Assembly: GCF_033958435.1 (NCBI RefSeq)
Contig: NC_134138.1
Span: forward strand, 24,272,598 to 24,336,597
Direction of reading: 5' to 3'
Length of the DNA: 64,000 bases
Source of the DNA: Carettochelys insculpta
Lineage: Eukaryota; Chordata; Testudines; Carettochelyidae
The notes under the pieces: generated by a model
Databases searched by the model: none
What the model was told of the DNA's origin: nothing
What the model saw: only the letters and a program-made list of their open reading frames with translations
Part shown: positions 1 through 11,924 of the stretch, piece after piece
How the letters are laid out: every line of letters begins with the position of its first letter
Numbering within the stretch: position 1 is the first letter of the stretch
Position numbers and translations under genes: made by a program

Positions 1-81
1 TACAACATAGACTTTTCACATGAATGCCTGTTTCAAATATAAATGGAGGCTTCTGCCATGATTCTCAGTGTTTCCCTAGCT

Positions 82-872
82 CAGTGTTTCACAGTTTTAT
101 TTGGTCACAGAACCCTTTTAAATTTGAGATAATTTTGTGGAACCCCAATAAGACTCTTACATATGGAGCTGAAAAAGGGGACCACAAATAAGTAAGGATA
201 ATAATAAACAAATGCTAAACAAGGTCATGAGATCAACATTTAGTTTAATTACAGATATTTAAAAACAAAAATCACACTTAATCTTTACAAAAAATAAAGC
301 TCACAAACTAATATGCATTACATTGGCAGTTTTCCTTTAGAGGAGTGGGTTGTTCTTTTATTGGCAAATTCTTTTTATATTTGGTTTAATACTGGAAAGT
401 TGGATTTGCATGTCTGGCACAGCATTCAGTCAATTTCTGTATTTTGTTTTCGTTGCTGCGTAATTCGAGAAGCCAGTTTTGCTCAAGTATGTGCTGGCAA
501 AGGGTAACAACTGATGGATTGCACATCTTGATAAAGCTGAAAATTCTTGACATAAGATGCCCCAAAATGATCCACGCTTCCTGAGAGTGAGTACGGGGAT
601 TTACGGTGGTATGTAACAGGCAATCGCACCGACTGCATGCACAGCATAGAGTAGGGACATCATCGTCCCCATGCTCTGGCTAAGCTGGCACTACAGAGGG
701 ACACAGCGTGACAAATATGAATGAAAATGGTTTTTGCTAAAAATCATAAGTGCTTAAATATTAGTTATTATTGTACATAATAAAATGTTGCTGCAATGGC
801 ATTTTCTCACAGAACCCTTATTTCACTTCGTGGAACCCCACGGTTCTGTGGAACACCCTTTGGGAAACACTG
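82..872. mobile_element. Non-autonomous hAT-like DNA transposon
   Basis: The ends are inverted: CAGTGTTTC at the left and GAAACACTG at the right. They are flanked by an 8-bp direct repeat, CCCTAGCT at 74-81 and CCCTAGTT at 873-880 (7 of 8 identical). CAG...CTG ends with an 8-bp duplication are the hAT signature. The interior is AT-rich with no transposase frame, so the copy could only have moved with help from another element. Related wording near both ends (cacagaaccc, tggaacccca) suggests longer imperfect subterminal symmetry. Confidence in the class is high; the family name is open. Confidence 0.85.
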
Positions 873-880
873 CCCTAGTT

Positions 881-2279
881 TGTAGACTAATCCTTCCCCC
901 TTTCACCTGCTGATCCAGCTATCAACCTGAATACAGTGATCCCAGGGGCATGTTGCCGTTGTATTCTGACAATTTAGAACCAGACTATGGTCATTTATCC
1001 TGAAAAAATTCCCCTTTTTGTTCTTTTCCCCTCACCACACTTCTTCTCACTTTGTATTCTAAAAGTTGCAAGGAAGGCCAAGAGTGTCCCAATCACATGG
1101 GTGGATTTATCCTGAGGTAATGAATAGACCTCGCAGGATATTGTGACCCAGGAGGAAGGCCAGCCTAATTTTTGAGATGTCTTGTTTGGAGCCTGAAACA
1201 ATTGCTCAAACAGAGTAGCAGATCATCAAGCAACTAGTACAGAGAGACAAGACTATAAAAAGTCCATCTTCGTGATGATTCTAGCTGTGTTAATCTCCTT
1301 CCATGGGCTGGAGATGGGCCAGGGTAGAGGGATTTGCACGGATCCTTAAGACCAACTCTTTGGATCCTGTCTAATCAGAGTCTTTAGGGTGATATAAGTA
1401 GATTGCTTTGAACCAATGTGCAACCAGCTCTTGGAAAGGTTTCAATACTGTTTTCCAAAGCCAGTGTAATACAGGAAAAAAGTACGCTATGTAGCATTGT
1501 AAAGGATTTATTTATGTACCAGAAAAGTACCATATTGCAGCTGCTGTTTACTTGGGAATGACTTTGAAGCAGGATAACGTACTCCTCAGGGTATATTGGT
1601 CTCAGCTGAGTCCATGTACAAAGTGACACATCTTGCTTTTAGGTTTTATGCTACCCTACTAAAATGCCAAAATGATACTCTGTCATCTCCAAGATGCTGA
1701 ATATGTAATTGAAATCATACTCCTCACTCCCATTTGTTCTTGTCTTGATTTATTGGTTCTTATATTTTAACCTATGGTATGGGGCCCACTGGACACTAGC
1801 TTAATGTAAAATTCATCCCAGAGCCTACCAAATGACGATGCATTGCCTAAATTCTACATACACTGTTTTCTGAGTTGATCTGCAATTGTATGTAGGCATT
1901 TTTGCTGGCTGAATTCCACCAAAAGAGGAAAGGTAGCAATGAGTGAACACAATCCTTTGACCCTGTAAGCTTGATCCTACAATTAACTCCATGCAGGCAA
2001 CCCCATATGCCTGTGTAGAGAGCCTTATGGATGTTGTTAGAGTGCCATGGAGCTGAAAGATCAGGGGCTTCATGAACTGCAGAAAGAAAGTAAAGCTATT
2101 TTAATACTAATTGGGTACACTAAATTAATGGCTGTTAATTTAAAAATGATACAAGGATGTAAAATTTACAATAGATCTGGTGTGGAACTGGGGAGAGCAG
2201 AATTACTGCATGCCAAACAAATTTATCCAGTTTATTTTAAAGAACACACCAAATGCTTTTCACCCAGGCACTAGAATCT
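881..2279. other. No gene or clear repeat seen
   Basis: AT-rich unique-looking DNA. The short open frames here show no codon-like pattern, domain or splice context that I can support. Confidence 0.5.
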
Positions 2280-2612
2280 AATAACGGATATACTGGGTCA
2301 AACCACAGGTCCATCTAGCCCAGTGTTCCGTCTTCCGACAGTGGCCAACGCCAGGTGTCTCAGAGGGATGAGTAGAACAAGTGATCTTCCCAGCTTCTGA
2401 CAAACAGAGGTTTGGGATGCCATTGCTACCCATCCTGGCTAATAGCCATTGATAGACCTAGCCTCCATGAATTTGTCCAGCTCCTTTTCGAACCCTGCTA
2501 AAGTCCTGATCTTCACAACATCTTCTGGCAAGGAGTTCCATGGGTTGACTGTGCATTGCATGAAGAAATGCTTCCTTTGGTTGGTTTTAAACCTCCTACC
2601 TATTAAAAGGAC
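2280..2612 (-). mobile_element. CR1 LINE 3' fragment
   Basis: Read on the minus strand this is a 5'-truncated CR1-type 3' region. The plus-strand wording (tactgggtcaaacc, ccatctagcccagt, ttccgacagtggcc, aaggagttccatgggttgac) recurs at 50.6 kb and 57.2 kb in the same orientation. It covers the end of the reverse transcriptase region and 3' UTR only, with no intact frame. Confidence 0.75.
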
Positions 2613-2639
2613 TGTCACACTTAGGTGGAGTTTGCTCCT

Positions 2640-2850
2640 GACATCAACAGGAGAACTTCTCCCACCAGCATGGGTACTTCACCTCCCCAAGAGGAGACAG
2701 ATATGTTGATGGAAGAAGCTCCTCCCATCCACATAGCACTGTCTATACTGGGAGTTTGATCAATATAACTACATCGCTCAGAGGTCTGGAAAATCTATAT
2801 CCGTGAGTGATTTAGTTATACTGACATAGGTAGGGAAAGCAAACACCAGT
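2640..2850. mobile_element. MITE fragment
   Basis: The sequence contains ctgtctatactgggagttt followed by an imperfect inverted pair: aactacatcgctcag near 2766-2780 and gagtgatttagttata near 2804-2819. A short palindromic core next to a 'GTCTAYACT' motif matches the general look of the MITEs elsewhere in this window. The termini are eroded, so limits are approximate. Confidence 0.45.
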
Positions 2851-3574
2851 TTTCCTTCAGTGGATGCCACAAAACGTGAACCTGATTCAGGAATTACTGA
2901 GTGAAATCCCTTGCTCTGTGTGATGCAGGAAATCAGTCCAGATAATCAGAATGGCTCCCCTGGCTTTGAAATCTCCGACGGCATTGTTGTTAGTCCGGCC
3001 AAAATCCCACCTGGAATTGGCATATGCCAGAAGACCTTCAGAGCTAATCAGAATATAGGATTATCAGACAAGACACAGAATTGTAATGAAGAAGCCAAAG
3101 AGGGCTCCTTCATTCTCTGTAATCGATGGCTTAGCTTTCCTGACCCCAGATAATTAAAGCATTAGCCATTTGTCCTTTATGGCCAGTGTATTACAGATTA
3201 TTTTTTCAAATGCTCAAGGCTATTAACGATGATGGATGGATGGAGAAAGAAAGAAAATAAGATAAAGCAGAGGGAGAATTCCAGAGGCAAAATATTATAC
3301 CTGGCGCTGGTGTTCAATTCCCTGTCAAGGGGCAGACCTTTCTTGGGTAACAAACACAAACAGTCCCATTCATTTTAGTGCAATTATTGTCTTCAGGGAG
3401 TTCAGCTCCCAGTGAATCCTTTGTATAGTGACTGGAGCACAGACTGGCAGAAGAATGCATCAGTTTTTATTTATAGAGGAACAGCATTTGAGAATTGGGT
3501 CGCTTGCACTATGTGCTTTACTTGCACACGGGAAAAGACAATCTTGTCTTGTTCCAAAGGCCTTTCAAATTAAT

Positions 3575-3735
3575 TAGTCAAGAAAGAGAACAGTAGTATT
3601 AACTCTATTGTACAGATGAGAAACAGAGGCTCTGAGAGATGGCCCAGAACCACGTAAGACCATATCACTGCTGGGAATTTAATCCAGGACTGCAGGTCCA
3701 CTATTATGAGCTTTAATTGCATCATCAGCCTTCCT
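3575..3735 (-). mobile_element. MIR/CORE-SINE-like fragment
   Basis: The reverse complement contains gcctctgtttctcatctgta followed by an AATAGAGTTAAT-type stretch. This resembles the conserved body of MIR-type CORE SINEs that are shared by amniotes. It is a degraded piece without a recognisable tRNA-like head. Confidence 0.5.
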
Positions 3736-5335
3736 CTCTACCAGCTATGATTTATACACAAATCCCAAACACCCCACTTTTGAAAGGCTAGTGGTACAAA
3801 TTTCATCCATGGTAGGTTGAGAGCTATACTGAAGCACCCTCAAAGGGCTAGAACATACAGACTTTGAGTAATGAATAGACATTAATAATTAATAACTGCA
3901 CACGTGTCCTCTACAGTTCTAAATAAAGTTACAAATACAGTAACAGCAATAAAACTAGCTGTAACCTGGTCATACGTAAAGGTGTCTTCCAAAAAGCATA
4001 GGCCATGCCATTTGTATGCGTAATAGCACTGCCATTTTACATTCGTGGTATATTTTACTCTACAGCCCATAACAATGTACAAATACAAAAGTGCCCCTGA
4101 CTCCTCCACTTTTGAATGAGGTGTGCATAAGTGATCTTGGATGCATTTGGCAGGTAGCTGAAGTGAAGGCAGGAGAACCACATCTGGGTTTCTAATATTC
4201 CACACACGTGTAGAGGTGCAGAATTACCTCAGGGGTAAAAACAAGTTATTTGGCTTTGGAGAGACAATGATTTGCTGTTCTGATTCTTTTTTATGGCCTT
4301 CTATTTATTGATCTACAGTAAAGTAGGGGACCTGTCTAATTTCTGCTTCTACTCACAAAAGGAAAATTGGTGAGGGGACAATACATTTCACATTGATCTC
4401 TAAAAACAAGTTTTCTTTTGTTCCTAAAGCAAACTTAGGTACTGTGTGTTCCTATCTAGGCACCCTTATTATCACCAGTTATACTTTCTTTCAGAGTCAC
4501 CTCGCTTTGCACTTCAGAGAAATCTGACAGCCCTCTCTCTGGTCTCCCTATTTATAACCTCCAACTACAAGGAGGCTGGCTGCGTTTAAGAACAATGGAT
4601 CGGTAGATGTTCTCCCTGCATTTTCTCTCAGTTCATGTGAAGTTGAGTTCCCACTGTTAAAAGAACCCTAATTGCAGCCCTGTACTGGCAATCTCACTGT
4701 AATCCCACCACAGCAGGCAGTTGACTAATTACTACAGTCCATTGTATAGGATTCAAGTCAGAATGTTTTAAAAAGTAACTTCGTGTTTCTGTGACTCTTG
4801 GAATTGTGATGAGGTGAAACAATTGTAAAATGAATGTTTATTTTTCCACTCTGATCTGAAACTTCTGACACGTTTGCAGATTACTTCACTTAAGGCCAAA
4901 ATCCATCCTTGGGACTTTGATTTCTCTCTCATTTTGTTGATGTAAATCCAAGTAACTATGGAATTCAATGGTATTCCTGTAACACTAGTGTAGAAGAGAC
5001 TGAAATCAGGCCCAGTTTTTCCAAATTCATACTGGTGAGACCGAAAAGCAAATTTGGACCTTCCTGCTTTCCCCTATGCCTGTTAGAGACCCCCCAAAGC
5101 TCATGTACAGGATCGGGACTTAAATGGACAAGACATGGGGGCAGAGAAAGAAAGAATACTAAGTTCCGTTCTAAAGCCAGTTGGGAAATATTTATTCACC
5201 CGTCCCACAAAAAGCACTTCAATGAAAATAAGTTTTTGTTTATGATTTACCACCAGATATACTTAGCCTTGCTTAGGTCCTTAACTGAAGTAATGTGTTT
5301 TAATTAGAAGGACAATATACAGGTTTTATTTAAAT
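3736..5335. other. No gene or clear repeat seen
   Basis: AT-rich DNA with long low-information stretches. No open frame here resembles a known domain. Confidence 0.45.
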
Positions 5336-5640
5336 GACAGGACTCAGTGAAGGGAGTGGAATGACGGGACTCAGTGAAGGGAGTGGTGGGAGCAGAAATC
5401 AGGGCAGGAGGTTGGTTTGGGTGGGGGAGCTCAGGACCGGGGGTTATGTGGGGGGCTGTGGCCAGGGCGTGGGGGACAGAAGTGAGGGGTGAGGCTCTGA
5501 AAGATGGGAGGGGGCTGATGCTGGGGTGGAGAGTGCAGGAGTGAGGGCAGAGGGTGAGGGCAGACGGAAGAGAGTGGAGGGTGCCGGGTTGGGTATGTGA
5601 GGAGCTTAGGGTGGAAGTGGAAGAGTTGAGCAAGGGGCCC
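5336..5640. repeat. G-rich degenerate minisatellite-like block
   Basis: Purine-rich DNA made of degenerate GGGG-bearing units. At its left edge a 19-bp unit (gactcagtgaagggagtgg) occurs twice exactly, at 5341-5359 and 5368-5386, with a 27-bp period. Similar G-rich DNA occurs at 25.8-26.5 kb, and its C-rich complement at 41.4-41.6 kb inside a hAT-like element. An origin from the interior of such an element is therefore likely but not shown. Confidence 0.5.
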
Positions 5641-6440
5641 AGGGCACAGGGCCGGGAATTATGGGGGCAGGGATTTCTGGGTTCTCTCGCAGTGGGAAAG
5701 GTGTCACTGGCCCAGGGTGACAGCCAGGGCTGCAGTGCTCAGCCTCAGTGTCTCTGCAGCCCCCTCGTGACTTTTCTGGGGACAGGGCATGGCTCAGTTC
5801 CTGAATCTGGTATCTTCTCTGGGGGCCAAGATGGGTTGACATTTCCCAACACTGGGATCTTCTTGGAGAGCAGGGAATGAGCTAGACTGTGGCTTCAAGC
5901 CCTTTCCCCCGCCTAGCCGATCAGGCCATGGGTTCCAGCCCCAATGACATGACCTCAGAAGGGTGGGATGATTTGGGCCACTGCTCCAGCTCCCCAGCTG
6001 TCCCCAGGGAGGCAGCTCCCAGCCCCACCCCTCACCTGTCCTTGTGGAGAACCAGTTTGGGCCATGATTCATGGTTCCATGTCTGTCCTAAGAAGGGTGG
6101 CCTGGGCCAGGCTGCAGCTCCAGGCCCGGTCTCTGTTGGGCCTTCCTCATCCCTCAATAAATCTGCAGGAGTGGGGCTGGGCCACTTTGCCCTGGCACCA
6201 GAGAGAGGTGCTGAGGGACAGGGCAGAGCAGGGCCAGGGCCATTCTGCTTTTCCCCAGCCCCAGTGAGAGGTGCAGGCGTGGGGACCAGCAACAGGGTTT
6301 CATGCTTGTTCACAGCCCCACGCTGAGGGGGGGCAGGGCAGGGCTGTGAACAAGCATGAAACACTGTTCCTGGCCCCAGTGTCTCCACGGGAGGAGCGAA
6401 TTGTGGGGAGAGAACAAGGGTCCTCCTGTGCAGAGCTGTA
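5641..6440. other. GC-rich block of unknown origin
   Basis: This segment is far richer in G+C than its flanks. Overlapping frames are open on both strands, including about 145 codons on the plus strand from 5889. Such frames are expected by chance in GC-rich DNA, and none shows a domain. It holds an AATAAA at about 6156 and the hairpin at 6281-6379. It could be the interior of a repeat, an old LTR, or a regulatory GC island; I cannot decide among these. Confidence 0.35.
6281..6379. repeat. Long near-perfect hairpin
   Basis: A 22-bp arm at 6297-6318 (beginning GTTTCATGCTTG) is exactly the reverse complement of 6341-6362, with a 22-nt spacer. Complementarity continues outward with a few mismatches, giving arms close to 38-40 bp. 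The total size, about 100 nt, is in the range of microRNA precursors, but inverted repeats of this kind also arise from transposon ends. Confidence 0.7.
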
Positions 6441-6737
6441 GTTAAGCACTAGGAGGGCAGAGGGTTGGGCAGGGGGACACTTTCCTGTCTGGAGGCCAGC
6501 AGGGTCCTACAGCCACCGTTTTCCTGCTGCGGTTGCCGCCAGTGGTCCCCTTCCATGTTCTGGAACACTGCGGGATATGCATCACTTCCCACTTTCCAGG
6601 CACAACCGAATCCTGACCTTGATTTACGTTAGGGTAAGAGGAAGCTGCATACCAGATTTCATGGTTGTAGCTCTTACAGTTTAAGAAGAGTTCTAGATCA
6701 CATAGAGCACAGGCTGACACACTTCAAAATATAAATA

Positions 6738-7510
6738 CAGTAAACTCTTTTATATCCAGCATTCTACCACCTGGATCTCTCAAATAACCAGCATTTTACT
6801 TATGTTTTCCATGAGTACAGCATAGTAAATGTAAATACAAATAAAAACAGCAAATATGGTATGATTACATCTGCACTGCAGCCATCTGTCGATAGAAGTT
6901 ACTGTTGGAAGAGATCTTCCAGTAAAACTTCTGCCAACAGATCACATCCACACACAAAAACGAATCAAAAAAGCAATCTGCTCCATCAACAAAGAGCAGC
7001 CAGTTTGCCCAGCTGCTCTCTCGACAGAACAGCCAACTGGAAGCAAAGCAGACGGGGCTGCCTGGTGAACCAGAAGCCCTGTCTGTCTACAGAGGCCCCC
7101 CACTCCCCGCCGCCAGAGCATCTACGTGGCTGTTTTGTTGACAGAAACCGTCGGCAAAGGCATTATTCCTCATCACGGAGAGGCAGAACACTGTCAGTGC
7201 AAGTGCCAAGTTTTGTCCACAACCTGTCAATAAAACACATTTTGTGTGTAGATGCTCCGCGAGTTTTGTCAAAAAAAAACTGGTTTTGTCAACAAAAATC
7301 TGTGGTGTAGACATAGCCTATAAGTTTACAGTGTACAGTACTAATGTGGTTGGTGAATAAAGTACTCTGCATTCATTTTTGTTTGCTTCTCAAAATCTAA
7401 ACTTGTTTTTCTTTAGCGTTCTGTATTGCTCGGTATACCTATTATCCAGAATATTTGAATGTACAGCAACCTCGCAGTCCTGGGGCAGCTGGATATGAAA
7501 GAGTTCAATG
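6738..7510. mobile_element. Tigger/pogo-like DNA transposon carrying a nested MITE
   Basis: A TA dinucleotide (6736-6737) precedes CAGTAAACTCTTTTATATCC. At the far end, gctggatatgaaagagtt (about 7488-7505) is the inverted match of the start. CAG ends at a TA target fit Tc1/mariner-type (Tigger) elements. The right boundary is eroded by a few bases. The middle is occupied by a second element at 6858-7318. No transposase frame is visible. Confidence 0.6.
6858..7318. mobile_element. MITE, PIF/Harbinger-like ends
   Basis: The left end begins ggtatgattacatctgcact and the right end reads ggtgtagacatagcc, an imperfect inverted pair. A 3-bp TAT lies on both sides (6855-6857 and 7319-7321). The interior is rich in TTTTGTCAACAAAA-like words. 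The same GGCTATGTCTA terminus occurs next to a Harbinger transposase remnant at 21.13 kb and at 57.97 kb, which is why I assign this class. It splits the Tigger-like element around it, so it is the younger insertion. Confidence 0.6.
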
Positions 7511-9120
7511 TTTAAATTTTGAAGGGATTTTTACTGAAACCACTTTTTTCAGTTTTTGGTTTGTTTGGAGGGTTTTTTTTTTTTACAAAAATCTTAATTT
7601 TTCCAGCCAGCTGTATTCATTTCTAAATCAAGTCCTTTGAATCAATATGAATGCTATTCATAAACTGATATTAACCCTCCTCTCATTATACAGATGTAAA
7701 ACTTGTATTACTGCAAGTCCCACCAGGTTTCCAATGATGCGCTTTACTAATGTTAAGGCATTGCACATTGCATCCTCTCCAAGCACTTGTTCAGACATTC
7801 TCTTATTTCTAACAGTGCAGCTGCTGTTGCACACATCTGGTGTTCAGGTTCACCTAGGCCTAGGTGGTGTGAGGTCTTTCGCCAGGCAGGGGAAGAATGA
7901 CAAGCAGGGAGTTCCTCCTCTCATGCTAATGCACTTGGACATCAATCACAACAGCCCCTTGGCCTCTTCCCATCTGTCTCCCCTGAATCTCAGGAAAGAG
8001 CCGACAAGCCAGGCGTCCCTCTTGTCACAGCTATTCTGTTGTACAGGAACATAGGAAAATATTATCTGAGCCCTTCACAAGCTTCCAGTTATTAGGAGAG
8101 GCAAAGGAGCAGAGAAAGGAGGACAAAAGCTAGGACAAGAATGTATAAATTATCTTTGCCACTGTTAGCAGCAATGCAGGGTACAGGTGTGAGGCCACTT
8201 GAGAGATTACAGGGTACTAATTCTGTACAGGTTATATGGTGATCTTTCATTATGCTTTTGCTTGCCCAAAGTTCTACATTCAATTTCCATTCAATTATAT
8301 GAAGGGATTAGGAAAGTTGGAAGAAGTGAGGATTCATACTGAAGCTCTACCAAGGTTAAGATGAAGTAGTTAGAAGAAGAAAGTCTTCAAAAAGGTACCA
8401 AACAGACCATTAGTTCATCAGCACTGAAAGTTCATGGAAGATACCATGATAACAATGGAAATACAATTCTCATCTCGCATACCTCTGTCATTTGGGCTAA
8501 TTACAGTGGTTAGCTTGTACATTAGGTAGGTAAGGTGGAGACAGGCTTTCTATTATAAACTCAATACTTAGAATTTAGCAGTAAAAATTGCTTTGGACTA
8601 AAGCTTACATGGTAAGATTCTTAAAAAACACAACAGGATCTTACAGACCTTGGCAGATATTCTGTGGTACAGAACGTAAAATCAAACCATTCAGATGATC
8701 ATTTTGAGGATTTTATTATTTTTGGAAAAAATTATCGCTCAATTTTTTTTAAAAAATGACTACTTACCTGAATTGTACTGCCTGTGCTTTCCACAATGAT
8801 TTTTTTATTTCACAAACCAATATATACATTTCAAAACTGCATTGCTACATTTTCAAAGGCTTGACTGAAACAGCTCTAAAAAAGCCAATTCATTGTACGA
8901 GAGTAAGGTAATATTTTTTAAAATGTTTCAGCTCACACAATGGTCCATCAATGCCTCAAAAGCTATTTTCCAGGTTTAGCTTTTGAGCCATTTTAAAATC
9001 CACCTAAGGATTAATATTTTTGTGCTTATTTGTAAATCAGCTTAATCCTATGCATTGCAATTTCTAACCCTGCTATCATTTTCTTTAAGTCAGAATCCGC
9101 CAATTCAAACACTATTACCT
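7511..9120. other. No gene or clear repeat seen
   Basis: AT-rich unique-looking DNA. A 135-codon frame from 7647 shows no domain, no signal peptide and no exon-like context, so I treat it as chance. Confidence 0.45.
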
Positions 9121-9123
9121 AAA

Positions 9124-9444
9124 GGGCTTGCCTACACTAGCCCCCTCCTTCAAAGGGGGCATGTAAAGGAGCCCGAGCGGTGAATAGCAATGAGGTGCTG
9201 AGCTGCATATGCAGCACCTCATTAGCATAATTCCTGCCATGGCAACTTCAAAGTTGTGCAGGTGCTTCAAAGTGCCCGCAGCTATACAGCTTGCCGACAC
9301 GTCAAAGTTAGCAACTTCGAAGTTCCCATGGAAGGAATTATGCTAATGAGGGGCTGCATAAGCAGCACAGCACCTCATTGTTATGCACAGACCGGGCTCA
9401 TTTACATGCCCCCTTCAAAGGAGGGAGCTAGTGTAGACAAGCCC
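9124..9444. mobile_element. Fold-back MITE with 17-bp terminal inverted repeats
   Basis: The ends GGGCTTGCCTACACTAG and CTAGTGTAGACAAGCCC are inverted copies (16 of 17), flanked by AAA on both sides. Further symmetry continues inside: cctcattagcataattcc near 9216-9234 pairs with ggaattatgctaatgagg near 9334-9351. The whole 321 bp is therefore an imperfect palindrome. No coding capacity. A related piece lies inside the MITE at 60.9-61.4 kb. Confidence 0.8.
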
Positions 9445-10154
9445 AAATATATGCCAGTGGCAAAGCTCTCACAGTAGCACAGCCCCCACTTGGGAACTCA
9501 CTTTCTGCAGGAATACAGTAAAGTATAAACCTGGCCACCTTTCGAAAGAGTTTACAAGAGCCACTGGGTTTAAATTAGATGGGTTCTTAGATGAATTGGG
9601 CAAACAACAGGGTTTTGTCTCTATGACTGAGCTCTTGCATGTCTCAAGTTGTGTGATGACCAGTCGTAATGATGATGGGTGCAAAATAAATGCTTGTAAA
9701 TAAGTGCATGTAAATGGTTTCAGTAAAGCATCAAGCCGTGATCTAAAAAGCAATTCAATGTCCCTATTTGTAAGGGGACTGCTCAGTTCAACAAAATAAC
9801 ACTTTTGTCACAGGACTGCAGCCTGGGAATTTGCTCTTTTACTCAGCTGCCTCACAACAGAGTCAAGGATAAACTCCCACTTATTAAACAGAAGGTAAGA
9901 GTAAGTAAGACTGGCAAACCAGGTGCAGCTCTTGATTGTCAGCTGAGCATGGACAAATTCATAGCTGTTCAATTATGTGCATAACGCCGATAGACCTGGG
10001 TCATCGGCAGGAGGGATTAAACCTGAGACTAAGAACTAAGATTAAACCTTAAAACCGACAGTCATGTGCCTCTACTGCATGATCTGAAATGCCAATTAAC
10101 TCTCAGCTGAGGCAGTAGAGCGGATTTCACTCTCCCTTTTCAGTGTTCTCTGCG
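9445..10154. other. No gene or clear repeat seen
   Basis: Unique-looking DNA. A stretch near 9540-9660 has a vaguely LINE-tail-like wording, but I could not assign it. Confidence 0.35.
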
Positions 10155-10380
10155 TCTCTGACGATACATCTGCACTTACTGGGAGATGGACCTTCTGGGT
10201 CAGTCTTCTGGGGTTCGATTTCATGAGACCCCTGTACTTCTCATTATCACGAGGAGTAAGGGAGGCCAATGGGAGACAGCCAGATAAATTAATCCTAGAT
10301 AATTCAATTCCAGCTACACAATTGTTGTAGCTGGAATTGCATACCTAGGATTGACTTTCAGGTCTAGTGTAGACCTGCCC
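10155..10380. mobile_element. MITE fragment (TAGCTGGAATTG family)
   Basis: The central palindrome attccagctacacaattg / ttgtagctggaattgc lies at about 10307-10339. The right end reads tctagtgtagacctgccc. The same core appears at 11.6 kb (ctccagctacacaac / catagctggagttgc) and in diverged form at 45.9 kb. The left end is unclear. Confidence 0.6.
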
Positions 10381-11175
10381 TGGGTTACATGTGTACTAAC
10401 AGAGATGCTAGACTTAACAGCATATACTAAGTGGTTAGATTTTATAAAATGCTTCTAAGTTGCTGCATGCATCAGTCTGTACTCTCCTGCCCTAAAGTAA
10501 TATATAAAATCAGTGTAATATGTGTAAAAATGCCTGCTCTGAACTTGTGAACTCACACCAGAAGAGTAGCTCCCTTGCCCATCAAGGGGAACTATTCCAA
10601 ATAAGTGTCCTACTGTGTGACATCACATTAGAAAGATTTGGATAACTACTCCTACCAGGATATGTGCAGAAAATCTCATCCCATCAGTCTAAATTCTGGA
10701 AGAAGGGTATGTAGCTAACTGACATGAAGATTTTTCATCTTTCACAGGGCTGAAGCTAGGAAACAAAAGCAGAGAGACCCAGAGACAGTCTGGATTACTT
10801 TAAACAGACATTCAGGGCTGACAAGTTACTATCACTCTTTCAACTTTTGGAACTATAGCTTGTAATTCATGTGTAATATATGGTGTCTACTTTAACCTCT
10901 AAATAATTCTCCTTTCTCTTTCCCAATTAATAAACCTTTATTTAGTTTATCACGGATCAGCTATAAGCATTGGCACGAGAACTAAGATACAAATTGACCT
11001 ATGGTACATGACTGGTCTTTTGGAACCAGGAACAACCTGAATATATTGTGATCTTTTGTATAAGTGGCCATTTATCCCTAACTCCAGCTTGTCTGAAGTG
11101 TCGAGACAGACTGGAATGCGCAACGGGGCTGTATGATGATGTGATGTGATTGTGATTACACGTTGCCAGGTATGA

Positions 11176-11340
11176 TCATCTTCCTTGGGAAATGTGGAGC
11201 CTCAGGTGGTTCATAAGGCCTATCCTTGAACCACAAGTTCTATTACAGTGAGGAAAGATGTTGCCAGGTACGGCAGATGGCTGTTGACCATGACTCCTTC
11301 CTCCTGTGCCTCTTGTCCTCCTCAGCTTATTGGTGAGCAA
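11176..11340 (-). pseudogene. LINE ORF2 C-terminal zinc-finger remnant
   Basis: The minus strand encodes a stretch reading NIFPHCNRTCGSRIGLMNHL followed by RLH. This resembles the terminal zinc-finger-like motif (CxxC...SRIGL.SH...) of the non-LTR reverse transcriptase family found at 12.13-12.58 kb. The first cysteine is replaced by phenylalanine. Only the last part of the protein remains. Confidence 0.55.
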
Positions 11341-11504
11341 GGTCAAAATACAGGGGACCATCATGTATTACTTCTCTTCATTTTGAGCAATCCTGGGCAA
11401 GCATCTCTCATGTGCCAATGTCAATATTGCACTTCTTTCAGTTATCATTCAGCAACAAGAAACTGAGGGACAACAAAGCCAGCTGAAAGCAGTAATCATC
11501 AATG

Positions 11505-11690
11505 CCTGTTAGTGTCTTGCAATGGCAAGAAGTGAGAGATGTCGATGGGAGAGTTTCCCCCATCAACCTCCTACTGTGGGGATGGCACAGAAAATCAACA
11601 TAAGATACATCGACTCCAGCTACACAACTCACATAGCTGGAGTTGCCTATCTCACATCAGTGTTCTACCCTAGCATAGGCCTGGACTAAG
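11505..11690. mobile_element. MITE fragment (TAGCTGGAATTG family)
   Basis: Contains the palindromic core ctccagctacacaac / catagctggagttgc (about 11610-11646) and an eroded right end near cctagcataggcctgg. It is the same family as 10.16-10.38 kb, in the same orientation. Confidence 0.5.
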
Positions 11691-11924
11691 TTAGTGAAAT
11701 CTAATGACAGAACATATAAATAGTTTGGGGTGTCTGCCCTGTTTTATGACAGTCTGCCCCCAGGCTGCCCTCACAGTCATGAGTCCCTGCCATAATCACT
11801 CAGCTACAGTAATGTCCTTTAAAAGTTTACATTAATAGGTGTTGGCTGATTCGGTAGACCTCTATCTCACTCTCCATATCACCAGGACACAGGGGTCCAG
11901 AAGTAGATGCGCTTTCTCCTGTGG

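Noticed and set aside
5889..6326. 145-codon open frame in the GC-rich block
   Set aside because: Overlapping frames are open on both strands, the product is low-complexity (S, P, G, A rich), there is no domain, and GC-rich DNA yields such frames by chance.
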